64,000 nt of DNA from Anaerosacchariphilus hominis (GCF_014290175.1 NZ_JACOOR010000005.1:186001-250000); one strand, 5' to 3'; numbered from the stretch's first letter, positions 33,098 through 42,196 are shown. Numbers and translations are program-made. The notes: a model not told the origin generated them from the letters alone.

Positions 33098-34990
33098 TTA
33101 GATTCCCAGTGCGGTTCTCTTCTCCTCGATACGGTCGATCATCTTGTCAACCAGCTTCTCGATATCTGTCTCAACCGTATAAGCTGCCTCAACCCAGTCA
33201 CGAACGCCCTCGGTCAGCCACTGACCCATCTCGGAAGATCCGGCTACATACGGGTCAACGCCCAGGAAGGTATCGATACCGGTTGCTACTACGTAGTTAC
33301 CGATGGAAACTGCCTTCTCAGACATCCACTCCGGAGCACAGCCTACAACCGGAAGCTGAGAAATATTCAGTCCGGAATCCTTGGACAGCTCTGCTACCAG
33401 AATCATCATACGGCTGATATCTACACAGGAGCCCATGTGAAGTACTGGCGGGATGTCTGCCAGCTCACATACTCTCTTCAGACCTGCGCCGCAGAGATCC
33501 TTAGCTGCCTTATCCATCAGACCAGCCTTTGCTGCTGCCTGTGCGGAACATCCGGATGCTACCACTACGATATCGTTGGCAATCAGCTTCTTCATCAGCT
33601 CGATATGTGCGTAGTCCGGGCGAATCTTCGGGTTGTTACAGCCTACCATAGCGACTGCACCACGGATAACACCGGAGGTGATACACTCGATAAGCGGCTT
33701 GGTGGTACCTGTTACGTCTACCTGAGAGTTGGTTACGCCATCCAGTGTCTTAACCAGAGCCTCAAAGGAGTATCCAACAGTTGCTTTCTGCTTCATATCC
33801 GGAATGTATACCAGATCCGGCTTACGGTTCTTGAAGTTCTCACATGCAGTCATAACGATCTGCTTAGCCTTCTCTGCAGCGGTTCCTACATCAAAGCGGA
33901 TGTAATCGGAATCCGGCATCTGCGCGATGGGAGAAGTGGTGATGAACTTGGTATGGAAGCACTTGCTCAGGGGTCCGAGTGCCGGGAAGATACACTGAAC
34001 GTCTACAACGATAGCCTCACATGCACCTGTCAGAACCACGTTCTCCTGCTGCAGGAAGTTACCTGCCATGGGAACGCCGCGGCGCATAGCTACCTCGTTG
34101 GAGGTACAGCAGACGCCGGATACGGTGATTCCCTTCGCGCCCATGCTCTTTGCGTACGCGATCATCTCCGGATCGTCTGCGTACTCACAGACCATCTCAG
34201 AAAGTGACGGGTCATGTCCATGTACTACGATGTTTACATTGTCAGCGTTCATAACGCCCAGGTTTGCCTCGGTATCAAGGGGCTTCGGAGTTCCGAACAG
34301 TACGTCGGAGAACTCGGTTCCGCACATGGATCCGCCCCAGCCGTCAGCCAGACCTGCTCTTAAGGACTGACGAACCAGTGCCTCCGGAAGAGAAGAACAT
34401 CCCATATGAGCCATATGTAAGGAGGTTGCTACCTCACGGTCAATGGCTCTCGGCTCGATCTCAGCGTCATGCCACAGCTTCTGGGTATGCTCCGGAGCTC
34501 TCTTAAGCCATCTCTGTACACCGAAGGGCTTACCATACTCCATCAGAGCTGTCTCTGCCATCTCGTGAGCCAGATCGTAGATATCCTTACCCTCGGTCTC
34601 TACGCCCCACTCCTTTGCGATACGGATCAGCTTCTCCGGATCCTTAACCTTGTAAGCTCCGTCCGGCTTAGCTTCATACAGTGTGTGGCAGATCTCACGG
34701 CCATGGTCAGAGTGTGTAGCTGCTCCACCTGCTGTGAATTTCAGATAGTTACGGCCTACGATACCATGTACGTCACATCCGCAGATACCTCTCGGTGCCT
34801 TCGGCGTAATACGGCACGGTCCCATAGCACAGATTCGGCAGCAGACACCCTGCTCACCAAACTTACAGTGCGGTGTCTGGTTCTTCACACGAAGCTGCCA
34901 GGCATCAGCACCTACCTTTGCTCCTGTCTCCAGAAGTCTGGCTGTTGCGGCTTCCATTTCCTCCACCGTTGTCAACTTTAAATCTCCCAT
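33098..34990 (-). CDS. cooS: Carbon monoxide dehydrogenase catalytic subunit
   Basis: This is a 630-residue Ni-Fe CODH. The N-terminal cysteines for the D and B clusters lie in CKFGEQGVCCRICAMGPC and GICGCDVHG (about 45-75). C-cluster residues are in the HMGSCVDISRM and CSAQAAAKAG regions. I chose the start at 34990 because AGGAGG lies there; an earlier ATG would overlap cooC. It reduces CO2 to CO for acetyl-CoA synthesis. Also called AcsA in acetogens. Confidence 0.96.
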   Translation of the reverse strand: MGDLKLTTVEEMEAATARLLETGAKVGADAWQLRVKNQTPHCKFGEQGVCCRICAMGPCRITPKAPRGICGCDVHGIVGRNYLKFTAGGAATHSDHGREICHTLYEAKPDGAYKVKDPEKLIRIAKEWGVETEGKDIYDLAHEMAETALMEYGKPFGVQRWLKRAPEHTQKLWHDAEIEPRAIDREVATSLHMAHMGCSSLPEALVRQSLRAGLADGWGGSMCGTEFSDVLFGTPKPLDTEANLGVMNADNVNIVVHGHDPSLSEMVCEYADDPEMIAYAKSMGAKGITVSGVCCTSNEVAMRRGVPMAGNFLQQENVVLTGACEAIVVDVQCIFPALGPLSKCFHTKFITTSPIAQMPDSDYIRFDVGTAAEKAKQIVMTACENFKNRKPDLVYIPDMKQKATVGYSFEALVKTLDGVTNSQVDVTGTTKPLIECITSGVIRGAVAMVGCNNPKIRPDYAHIELMKKLIANDIVVVASGCSAQAAAKAGLMDKAAKDLCGAGLKRVCELADIPPVLHMGSCVDISRMMILVAELSKDSGLNISQLPVVGCAPEWMSEKAVSIGNYVVATGIDTFLGVDPYVAGSSEMGQWLTEGVRDWVEAAYTVETDIEKLVDKMIDRIEEKRTALGI

Positions 34991-35027
34991 TATAAACCTC
35001 CTACCTTTTTTTATTTTCATAAATTTA

Positions 35028-35801
35028 TTATGAAAGATCCAACTGGTCAATAATACTGTACAGCGCCTTGCGGACCGGAGAATCCTCCGGAAGCTTTACT
35101 GTGGGCACGCCGTCACAGTCATACTCAAACACCTGCTCGTCCTGAGGAACGACGCCCAGCAGATGAAGGCCCTGTTTTTCGATCTCTTCTTTCGTTCCCG
35201 CATTCAGCACTCCACCCGGAGCGCGATTGATAATCAGTCCTACGGACTTGGGCTTCAGTCCACATTCCGGAATCAGCTTCGCGATACGTCCTACCGCCTG
35301 CACGCCTCTGCGTGAGCAGTCGCTGACCAGAATAATGGTATCTACCGACGGAAGAATTCCGCGGCTGATGTGCTCCATTCCCGCTTCATTGTCTACTACA
35401 AGGTACTTGTAGTTCTTCGCGTATCTGGCAATCTGGGAGGTCAGAAGTCCATTGACAAAGCAATAGCATCCCTTTCCCTGTGTGTGACCCATCACCAGTA
35501 AATCATAATCATCCTGCTCGGAAAGCGCTTCTCCGAATTTGAGCTCCGCGTAATCCTGCTTGGACATTCCTTTCGGAATCGGGTTGGAACCCGCTGTCTC
35601 TGCCTTTGCAATCTCCTCACGAATCTCGCCCAAGGTCGGAGCAGCCTCCACGCCCAGCACCTCGTTCAGATTGGAATTGGCATCTGCATCTACAGCCAGA
35701 ACAGGTCCCTGCTTCTTCTGGCACAGGTATTCAATTAAAAGTCCTGTAAGTGTAGTTTTCCCCACACCGCCTTTTCCGGCTACGGCAATTGTATGTGGCA
35801 T
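35028..35801 (-). CDS. cooC: CooC-type nickel insertion ATPase (upstream of cooS)
   Basis: This 257-residue second MinD-type ATPase has GKGGVGKTT (residues 9-17), DADANSNLNEVLG and a Cys-Tyr-Cys motif in GKGCYCFVNG (about 109-118). It is quite divergent from the CooC at 32288. It sits just before cooS, so the operon holds one such ATPase per nickel enzyme. That suggests each serves its downstream neighbour, which is inference from order alone. Confidence 0.9.
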   Translation of the reverse strand: MPHTIAVAGKGGVGKTTLTGLLIEYLCQKKQGPVLAVDADANSNLNEVLGVEAAPTLGEIREEIAKAETAGSNPIPKGMSKQDYAELKFGEALSEQDDYDLLVMGHTQGKGCYCFVNGLLTSQIARYAKNYKYLVVDNEAGMEHISRGILPSVDTIILVSDCSRRGVQAVGRIAKLIPECGLKPKSVGLIINRAPGGVLNAGTKEEIEKQGLHLLGVVPQDEQVFEYDCDGVPTVKLPEDSPVRKALYSIIDQLDLS

Positions 35802-35877
35802 ATCTTTGTTCTCTCCTGCCTTTTACCGCGGGCAGGTTTGTGCCCCGCCCGCAATTTTAATAGTCAAATTTAAGTAA

Positions 35878-36813
35878 CTAGATTAAGGTCTTCAGACCTG
35901 CGCGGTCGATGATCTCGGATACATCTTTCCACTTGTTCAGAGCGTACAGATGGATACCGTTTACACCCAGAGAGCGATAGGTATCGATCTGCTTGATGGT
36001 GTACTCGATTCCTGCCTCGCGGAATCTCTTAATCTTATCATCATAGAACATATCGAACGGCTTGCCCTCAGCGTCCTTCGCTGCGAACGGGTTCGGGAAC
36101 AGCCAGTTCTGGGAAATGATCTTGCACAGCTCGTGATCCATTACACAGCCGTTGCGGGACAGTGCCATATTGATGGTAGCTGCCTGATCCAGAATCGGCA
36201 TAACTCCTACGTCTACCGGCATGGTAACACCAGCGGAGTAGATAGCGTCCAGCCAGTACTTGAACTGCTCCATATCCCAGCAAAGCTGAGTCATGATGTA
36301 GTCAGCGCCGTTGTCCTGCTTCTGCTTCAGAACCGAGATATCGGACTCCAGGCTTCTGCATGCGATGTGTCCCTCCGGGGAACCTGCTACAGCGATCTCG
36401 AACTTATCGCCGAACTCGTCACGGATAAACTTTACAAGGTCTGTAGCATACTGGAAATCACCACAGGTAGTAGTCTCGCCCAGCGGAATATCTCCACGGA
36501 GAGCCAGAACGTGATCTACGCCCTCGTTCAGGTACTGCTGCAGCTGATCCTTCATGCCTTCCTTGGTGTTCTTGATTACGGTAAAGTGGGTAACCGGTGT
36601 AGTGCCAGCGTTCTTAATCATCTGACATACCTCGCGGTTTGCTCCTACGTTTCCGCCGCCTGCGCCGTATGTACAGGAAATGTAATCCGGCTGATACTTG
36701 CACAGATGCTCGATCGTGCCCGGAAGATTCTCCATACCCTTCTCAGTCTTCGGCGGGAAAACCTCGAAAGACAGCGCCATGCGCTCGTTCATGATGTCTG
36801 TTAACTTTGTCAT
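35878..36813 (-). CDS. metF: Methylenetetrahydrofolate reductase, E. coli MetF type
   Basis: This 311-residue MTHFR has the canonical LSFEVFPPKTEKG N-terminus (catalytic Glu), the CTYGAGGG motif near 50, the LALRGDIP loop near 108 and the VMPI strand near 205. I start it at 36813 behind GGAGG. It reduces methylene-THF to methyl-THF. It lies inside the acs operon without MetV, so the window encodes two different MTHFRs (see 747-1670). It could serve acetogenesis, methionine synthesis or both. Confidence 0.93.
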   Translation of the reverse strand: MTKLTDIMNERMALSFEVFPPKTEKGMENLPGTIEHLCKYQPDYISCTYGAGGGNVGANREVCQMIKNAGTTPVTHFTVIKNTKEGMKDQLQQYLNEGVDHVLALRGDIPLGETTTCGDFQYATDLVKFIRDEFGDKFEIAVAGSPEGHIACRSLESDISVLKQKQDNGADYIMTQLCWDMEQFKYWLDAIYSAGVTMPVDVGVMPILDQAATINMALSRNGCVMDHELCKIISQNWLFPNPFAAKDAEGKPFDMFYDDKIKRFREAGIEYTIKQIDTYRSLGVNGIHLYALNKWKDVSEIIDRAGLKTLI

Positions 36814-36897
36814 TTCAACCAACCTCCATTATTTTGCTATATCAACATTATTGATATCACTTTGATTGTCCGCCTGCCATACGGACCGCTGCCCCTC

Positions 36898-37092
36898 TTA
36901 CGCGGACGGGCAGTTTAACTTTACGACGGAACCGGTCAGGTCTACAAAGGAAATCGTTCCTTCTACCACTACCTCCGCGCCCATAATATCTACCAGGCGC
37001 ACCTGACTTCCTTCCACGTAAATCTTGCTGACATTCTTCAGCACAACCTCTTCTGTATCCTGCGTGTTCTTATATACAGTTGCCAAACACAT
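36898..37092 (-). CDS. cooT: CooT-family nickel-binding protein
   Basis: This 64-residue protein starts MCLATVY. Cys2, the proposed nickel ligand of CooT dimers, is conserved, and the small beta fold matches the family length. CooT takes part in nickel supply to CO dehydrogenase in Rhodospirillum and is found in acetogens. It is second in the acs operon after the His-rich protein, 15 bases away. Confidence 0.88.
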   Translation of the reverse strand: MCLATVYKNTQDTEEVVLKNVSKIYVEGSQVRLVDIMGAEVVVEGTISFVDLTGSVVKLNCPSA

Positions 37093-37107
37093 AATGATGC
37101 CTCCTTA

Positions 37108-37449
37108 TTACTGCACTAAGGAAAGTGCCAGGCTCAGATACAGATTGCCCTTGTCAAAATTCTCAATGGCCTTTTCAATCTGTACAGCCACGTCTTCCTT
37201 TCCAACCTCGCGGAACTTCTTAGCCACATCTGCCAGCTCAGCCGCATGATGCTTATTATGATCTAACATATAAGAAAGAAGCGCCTCCTGCTCACTGCCC
37301 GGCTTGTGATCGTGACCGCCGCAGCCGCAGCCACAGCCCTCATGGCTGTGATCGTGGGTATGCTCATGGCCGTGGTCATGGCAATGCTCATGATCGTGGT
37401 CATGCTCGTGTCCGTGACAATGTCCGTGTTCTCCGTCTACCATATGCAT
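37108..37449 (-). CDS. His-rich metal-binding protein, probable nickel store or chaperone
   Basis: This 113-residue protein has a histidine/aspartate/glutamate repeat region (about residues 7-40, mostly HxH and DHDH units) and a Cys-Gly string (GCGCGCGG, 42-49). A helical C-terminal domain (about 57-113, EALLSYMLDHNKHHAAEL...) completes it. The N-terminus resembles CooJ, SlyD or HypB nickel-binding tails. It is the first gene of the acs operon, directly before cooT. A role in nickel delivery to CooS and AcsB is inferred from composition and context. Confidence 0.8.
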   Translation of the reverse strand: MHMVDGEHGHCHGHEHDHDHEHCHDHGHEHTHDHSHEGCGCGCGGHDHKPGSEQEALLSYMLDHNKHHAAELADVAKKFREVGKEDVAVQIEKAIENFDKGNLYLSLALSLVQ

Positions 37450-37511
37450 CGCATATTCCTCCTTTTATTTAAAACTTAGAATTGTGTTAATTTCATGACA
37501 ATCTTGCTTCA

Positions 37512-37540
37512 ATTATACCCCAGGAGGGGGATTTTATCAA
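37512..37540 (-). promoter_or_regulatory. Promoter of the acs operon
   Basis: On the minus strand TTGATA (37535-37540) and a perfect TATAAT (37512-37517) are 17 bases apart. A CCCC/GGGG mini-palindrome sits inside the spacer. About 60 bases of leader follow before the His-rich gene. Confidence 0.88.
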
Positions 37541-37644
37541 GTCGGATTTCGTCGTTTTCTGGGCGCAGATTGTTCTTAATCACGTACATTTTCCGTTTTT
37601 TCCATCCTTTTCCGCTTCCATCTTCGTCCCGGAAAACTGCCGTA

Positions 37645-37673
37645 TTGACTTTTCCTTCTTTTTTTTGTAATCT
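37645..37673 (+). promoter_or_regulatory. Promoter of aroE
   Basis: TTGACT (37645-37650) and TAATCT (37668-37673) with a 17-base, T-rich spacer, about 50 bases before the start codon. It is divergent from the acs promoter. Confidence 0.7.
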
Positions 37674-37724
37674 TAGTAAAAGTGTACACGATAAACGCAA
37701 TAACTTCAAGTAAAAGGTGTAAAA

Positions 37725-38600
37725 ATGAACAAAAATTTCGAAATAACCGGAACCACAAAACTTACCTGTCTTCTGGGAGATCCCGTTTCTCACAGTATCT
37801 CCCCTGCCATGCATAACGCTTCCTTCCAAAAGCTCGGTCTGGACTATGCTTATCTGGCTTTTGACGTGGATGAGGAACACTTTGAGCGGGCTGTGGACGG
37901 TCTCATTACTCTTGGTGCTTCAGGTTGGAACTGCACCATGCCTTTAAAGCGGCGTATGTATGAACGCGTGGATACTCTCTCCGACTCCGCCCTTTTGAGC
38001 GGCGCCGTCAATACAGTCGTAAACCGGGACGGACAGCTCTTCGGCGATAATACAGACGGCTATGGTTTCCTGCAGTCCATGCGGGACGCAGGATTTTCCT
38101 GTAAGGGAGCCCATGCAGTCATGCTGGGAAGCGGAGGCGCAGCGGCGGCTATCCTGGCCCAGGCGGCTCTGGACGGTACAGATACCATTGACATATTTTC
38201 CAGGAAAGGGGCTTCTTCCACCCGGCTCATAGCTGAAGAAACGGATCGAATCCGCGGAAAAAGCAACTGTCGGATCCGTCTCTTTGACCTGGCTGATACC
38301 CAAACACTCAAGTCCTGTTTAAACGATGCGCAGATTCTGATTCATACTTCTTCCGTGGGTATGGCTCCCCATACGGATGCCTCACTGATTCCTGACGCTT
38401 CCTTTTTCCACCCCGGACTGGTGGTGGGCGATGTGATTTACAATCCCCGGGAGACGCTGCTTCTGCGCCAGGCCCGAGAAGCAGGCTGCCATACCTTCAA
38501 CGGCATGTACATGCTGCTCCATCAGGGGGCCAAGGCCTTTGAGCGCTGGACCGGACAGGAGATGCCCGTGGAATATATCCGGGATCTGTATTTCCGTTAG
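37725..38600 (+). CDS. aroE: Shikimate/quinate dehydrogenase
   Basis: This 291-residue protein has the substrate domain motif GDPVSHSISPAMHN (about 18-31), the catalytic Lys in WNCTMPLK (about 64-71), DNTDGYGF (about 107-114) and the NAD(P)-binding GSGGAAAA (about 131). The family reduces 3-dehydroshikimate to shikimate. A classical aroE has NVTxPxK; the NCTMP variant here and the length suggest a YdiB/quinate-type enzyme as an alternative. Upstream AAAGGTG ribosome binding site. Confidence 0.88.
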   Translation: MNKNFEITGTTKLTCLLGDPVSHSISPAMHNASFQKLGLDYAYLAFDVDEEHFERAVDGLITLGASGWNCTMPLKRRMYERVDTLSDSALLSGAVNTVVNRDGQLFGDNTDGYGFLQSMRDAGFSCKGAHAVMLGSGGAAAAILAQAALDGTDTIDIFSRKGASSTRLIAEETDRIRGKSNCRIRLFDLADTQTLKSCLNDAQILIHTSSVGMAPHTDASLIPDASFFHPGLVVGDVIYNPRETLLLRQAREAGCHTFNGMYMLLHQGAKAFERWTGQEMPVEYIRDLYFR

Positions 38601-38615
38601 GCACAGAATTCCCAC

Positions 38616-38644
38616 TTCCGTTTCCAATAGTTCCATGCTATAAT
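38616..38644 (+). promoter_or_regulatory. Probable promoter of the SufS-like gene
   Basis: TTCCGT (38616-38621), 17 bases, and a perfect TATAAT (38639-38644). It would give a leader of about 145 bases. Confidence 0.6.
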
Positions 38645-38658
38645 AGGATAACGTAACA

Positions 38659-38709
38659 GGTAAGAAGCTGTAGTTTTGCCGACAGCAAGCCCGCAGCTTT
38701 CTTTTTACC
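38659..38709 (+). terminator. Structured hairpin in the aroE/SufS-like interval
   Basis: GGTAA-AAGCTG...CAGCTT-TTACC inverted repeat with a T-rich 3' side (TTTCTTTTTA) and a small inner TTTTGC/GCAA stem. It could end aroE transcripts or act as a leader element for the next gene. I do not recognise a riboswitch class. Confidence 0.45.
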
Positions 38710-38795
38710 CGGAAAGCACTGGTGCGTTAATACACAAAAGTGTAAATTATTTTCAATAAGTTTAACAAAATCAATCAAATTGGAGATGAACAACC

Positions 38796-39980
38796 ATGAT
38801 TTATCTTGACAACGGCGCCACCACCTTTCCAAAACCGGACTGTGTCTGGGACGCCGTAGACCATTTTAACCGTACGGCAGCAGTAAATGCGGGCCGGGGT
38901 GCTTATCAGGCCGCCCGGAAGGCCACCGCCATGATCCGGGAAGTACGGGAGCAGCTTATCAGCCTCTGTGACGCCCGGGAGCAGGCTCAGGTCATCCTGA
39001 CCCCTTCCGTCACCATCGCCCTGAACCAGATTATCCAGGGGCAGCCCTGGACTTCTGATTCCGTGGCCTATGTATCGCCCTATGAGCATAACGCGGTACT
39101 TCGTCCTCTGAAGCTTCTGGAGAAACGCATAGGCATCCGGATACTGGAACTTCCGCTGTCCGAAGATCTTTCCATTGACCTGGAAAGCACCAGCGAAATG
39201 TTCCGTCAGACACCTCCGGATTTTGTCAGTGTCTCCGCCGTCAGCAATGTGACCGGCTACATTCTTCCGGCCCGGGAGATCTTTCTCATGGCCAAGGAAT
39301 ACGGTGCGTTTACCCTGTTGGACGCAGCCCAGGCCATGGGACTTTTGAAGCTGCGCTTCTCTTATCTTCGGGCCGACGCGATCACCTTTGCCGGACACAA
39401 GACTCTCTACGCGCCCTTTGGCATCGGCGGCTTTCTTCTGAAAAACGGCGTGGATCTCACAGAGCTCCTGGCCGGCGGCAACGGCATGAAGTCTTTAAGC
39501 GAAGAAATGCCCCTCTATATGCCCGAGAAAATGGAATGCGGCAGCATGGATACGCCTGCCATCGCAGGCCTTCAGGCTTCTCTTCAGTGGCTGAAAACCG
39601 CCCGTCCGAAAAAAATCGAGGATGAGCTGATGACATACCTGCTTCCCAAGCTCCGGGAAATTTCGGGACTGCATCTTTATTGCGCACCGGATCCCACCCT
39701 TCAGGCAGGCGTCGTTTCTCTGAATCTGGATGGCTTTCGCGCCAACGAAGTGGGCGCGATTCTCGACAAGGAATGGAATATCGCTGTCCGGGCCGGCCAC
39801 CACTGTGCAGCCCGCATTCACAGGCATTTGAAGGATCAGGAGTTTGACGGCACCGTCCGGGTAAGTATCAGTGCTTTTACCACCCGGGAGGATCTGGACA
39901 CTCTGGTAAAAGGTCTAAAGAGTATTGACCGAGAAATGTTGAAGGGGATTTCTTCCAGTGTGCTGCGTGGAAACTGCTGA
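38796..39980 (+). CDS. Class V aminotransferase, SufS-like cysteine desulfurase family
   Basis: This 394-residue PLP enzyme has the N-terminus IYLDNGATTFPKP, the PLP lysine Lys202 in FAGHKTLY, and Cys337 in VRAGHHCAARIH, the position of the persulfide cysteine of SufS. It would release sulfur from cysteine for Fe-S clusters. No SufU or other suf gene is adjacent, so it may be a stand-alone desulfurase or selenocysteine lyase. A GGAGATG ribosome binding site precedes the start. Confidence 0.88.
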   Translation: MIYLDNGATTFPKPDCVWDAVDHFNRTAAVNAGRGAYQAARKATAMIREVREQLISLCDAREQAQVILTPSVTIALNQIIQGQPWTSDSVAYVSPYEHNAVLRPLKLLEKRIGIRILELPLSEDLSIDLESTSEMFRQTPPDFVSVSAVSNVTGYILPAREIFLMAKEYGAFTLLDAAQAMGLLKLRFSYLRADAITFAGHKTLYAPFGIGGFLLKNGVDLTELLAGGNGMKSLSEEMPLYMPEKMECGSMDTPAIAGLQASLQWLKTARPKKIEDELMTYLLPKLREISGLHLYCAPDPTLQAGVVSLNLDGFRANEVGAILDKEWNIAVRAGHHCAARIHRHLKDQEFDGTVRVSISAFTTREDLDTLVKGLKSIDREMLKGISSSVLRGNC

Positions 39981-40116
39981 CAATCCAGAATCTCACCACA
40001 TACGATTTGACTGCTATGGAAATCACTTCTGTCACCCAGGGCAGAGACAGAAATCCCCTATGAGGATACCTATATGCGCAAAAAGCATGTGCAGATCAAA
40101 GAAAGGAACTTATACT

Positions 40117-42063
40117 ATGAGCTACGAAAAATTATTTGAAAAGGGCCGCATCGGAACCATGGTCCTGAAAAACCGCGGCGTCATGATGCCCATGGCGACT
40201 GATATGGCCGACAAGGACGGCATCGTAACCCCCCGACAGATCCGCTATTATCAGGAGCGTGCCAAAGGCGGCATTGCTATGATCATCAACGAGTACACCG
40301 GCGTGGACGATGTAGACAGTATTCCGTCCATCCACAACCTGCGTATCGCCCGGGATTATCATATTTCAGAGATGGAGAAGCTGACCGACGCGGTTCATCT
40401 CTACGGCTGCAAGATTGTGGCCCAGATTCACCATGGCGGCGCCACCTCCAATCCGAATTTCACCGGACGCCAGAACCTGGCTCCCAGTGCCGTTCCCATT
40501 GCGGAGGGCCGCCCTGTTCCGAAGGAAATGACCCTGGAGGATATCAAACGCGTTGAGCAGAAATTCATCGACGCGGCCGTCCGCTGTCAGAAGGCTGGCT
40601 ATGACGCAGTGGAGCTTCACGGAGCCCACGGCTATCTGATCGCCCAGTTCTTCAGCAAATACTATAACCGCAGAACCGACGAGTACGGGGGAAGCGTGGA
40701 AAACCGCTGCCGCTTCATCGCAGAAATCATCGCCGGTATCCGTGCAAAGCTCGGACCCCGTTTTCCGATTCTGGTCCGCATGTGCGGCGATGAGATGACC
40801 CCGGTGGACGGATTCCTGACCCTGGAGGACGGCCTGGAGATTGCAAAGTATCTGGAAAGCTGCGGCATTGATGCCATCAATATCAGCAACGGCAGCGCCC
40901 GGAACGGCGATGCCAACTGCGAACCCTTCTCCTATCAGCCCGGCTGGAAAAAGCATGTGGCAAAGGCTTATAAAGAAGCCCTTCATATTCCGGTTATCGC
41001 CACCAACACCATTAAGGATCCGGACTTTGCTGAGTCACTTCTGGAGGAAGGAATCTGTGATTTCGTAGGTCTGGGCCGTTCCCAGCTGGCGGATCCGGAT
41101 TTCATGAACAAGGCAAAGACCGGACACTCGGATGAAATCCGCAAGTGTATCGGCTGTCTCTACTGCCGGGAACGCGTACTGGGCCAGGGGCTTCCGATTC
41201 GCTGTGCCATCAACGCCCGCACTGCCCGGGAGGATGTATTTTCCCATATCCGAAAAGACGGTACCGGTAAAACCGCTGTGGTGGTCGGCGGAGGCCCTGC
41301 AGGTATGGAAGCGGCGCGCGTATTGGCTCTGCGTCAGTTCCATGTGGTGTTATTTGAAAAAGAGACTCAGCTCGGCGGTACACTGAATGTGGCCGACAAG
41401 CCCGCCTTCAAGGATAAGCTGACCAGACTGGCTCGGACTATGGAGACCCAGATCCGTCACCTGGGCGTGGAGATTCGTCTGGGCACCGCCGCTACACCGG
41501 AGCTGGTAAGCGCTCTGAATCCGACAGGTGTCATCGTTGCCTGCGGCGCAGAGCCGGTCATTCCGCCTCTTCCGGGCATCCGGCAGAGTCATGTCTGCAC
41601 AGCAGAGGATGTTCTCACCGGCAAAGCAGCCCCCAGCGGACAGGTAGCTGTCATCGGTTCCGGTCTGACCGGTCTTGAAACTTCCGAGATGCTTTTAAGC
41701 CGCGGTCTCTCCGTCTCCATCATCGAGATGGCTGATCAGATGGGACCCGGCATCTTCGGTGCTATCCGAAATGACGAGCTCAGCCGTATCCTGCCCCACA
41801 ACCCGGGTGTATACACCGGCCACAAACTGCTTTCCATCGAAGAAAAGACCGTAACACTGGAAAGGACGGAGGATCACAGCACCGTAGTTCTGCCTGCGGA
41901 TTCCGTCGTTCTGGCTTTGGGCGTACGGCCCCGCTCCGCTCTGGCTGAAAGCTTCGAGAGCTGCTGTTCCCAGGTACATGTCGTCGGCGACGCGCGCAAG
42001 GGCGGCAGAATCGCCACAGCGGTACGGGAAGGTTTTGAGGCCGCTTATATTTTCGAGGCATAA
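40117..42063 (+). CDS. Old yellow enzyme-type NADH:flavin oxidoreductase with FAD/NAD domain (FadH/BaiCD-like)
   Basis: This 648-residue two-part enzyme has an N-terminal FMN TIM barrel (about 1-340) with HHGGATSNP and ELHGAHGYLIAQF active-site motifs and a [4Fe-4S] motif CIGCLYCRERV (about 346-356). A C-terminal Rossmann module follows with VVVGGGPAGMEAAR (about 387) and VIGSGLTGLETSE. Homologues reduce enoates, dienoyl-CoA, bile acid enones or flavonoids. The substrate is unknown. I choose the start MSYEKLFEKG because an AAAGGA motif precedes it; an in-frame ATG lies 19 codons upstream. Confidence 0.9.
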   Translation: MSYEKLFEKGRIGTMVLKNRGVMMPMATDMADKDGIVTPRQIRYYQERAKGGIAMIINEYTGVDDVDSIPSIHNLRIARDYHISEMEKLTDAVHLYGCKIVAQIHHGGATSNPNFTGRQNLAPSAVPIAEGRPVPKEMTLEDIKRVEQKFIDAAVRCQKAGYDAVELHGAHGYLIAQFFSKYYNRRTDEYGGSVENRCRFIAEIIAGIRAKLGPRFPILVRMCGDEMTPVDGFLTLEDGLEIAKYLESCGIDAINISNGSARNGDANCEPFSYQPGWKKHVAKAYKEALHIPVIATNTIKDPDFAESLLEEGICDFVGLGRSQLADPDFMNKAKTGHSDEIRKCIGCLYCRERVLGQGLPIRCAINARTAREDVFSHIRKDGTGKTAVVVGGGPAGMEAARVLALRQFHVVLFEKETQLGGTLNVADKPAFKDKLTRLARTMETQIRHLGVEIRLGTAATPELVSALNPTGVIVACGAEPVIPPLPGIRQSHVCTAEDVLTGKAAPSGQVAVIGSGLTGLETSEMLLSRGLSVSIIEMADQMGPGIFGAIRNDELSRILPHNPGVYTGHKLLSIEEKTVTLERTEDHSTVVLPADSVVLALGVRPRSALAESFESCCSQVHVVGDARKGGRIATAVREGFEAAYIFEA

Positions 42064-42095
42064 CACGATTTTTCTCTTACCGGATTTTTTAGAAC

Positions 42096-42147
42096 GTAAA
42101 AAAGAGCACAGGATTCGTTTGACAACGGATCCCTGTGCTCTTTTTAC
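42096..42147. terminator. Bidirectional terminator after the oxidoreductase gene
   Basis: GTAAAAAAGAGCACAGG / CCTGTGCTCTTTTTAC stem with an 18-base loop. Confidence 0.9.
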
Positions 42148-42155
42148 TTCATCAT

Positions 42156-42196
42156 AAAAAATGAGATCAGACAATCTAGGTTCTGATCTCATTTTA
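42156..42196. terminator. Second bidirectional terminator, facing the AhpD-like gene
   Basis: Perfect ATGAGATCAGA / TCTGATCTCAT stem with a 10-base loop, A-run on the left and T-run on the right. It lies just after the stop of the minus-strand gene at 42219. Confidence 0.88.

Noticed and set aside
37108..37449. Histidine-rich repeat as possible sequencing or low-complexity artefact
   Set aside because: The frame is intact, has a good ribosome binding site, continues into a normal helical domain and sits before cooT in an acs operon, so a real metal-binding protein is more likely.
39981..40116. Possible extra codons upstream of the old-yellow-enzyme start, beginning at an ATG at 40060
   Set aside because: In frame, but the extension (MRIPICAKSMCRS...) is unlike the family N-terminus, while MSYEKLFEKG at 40117 fits it and has AAAGGA upstream.
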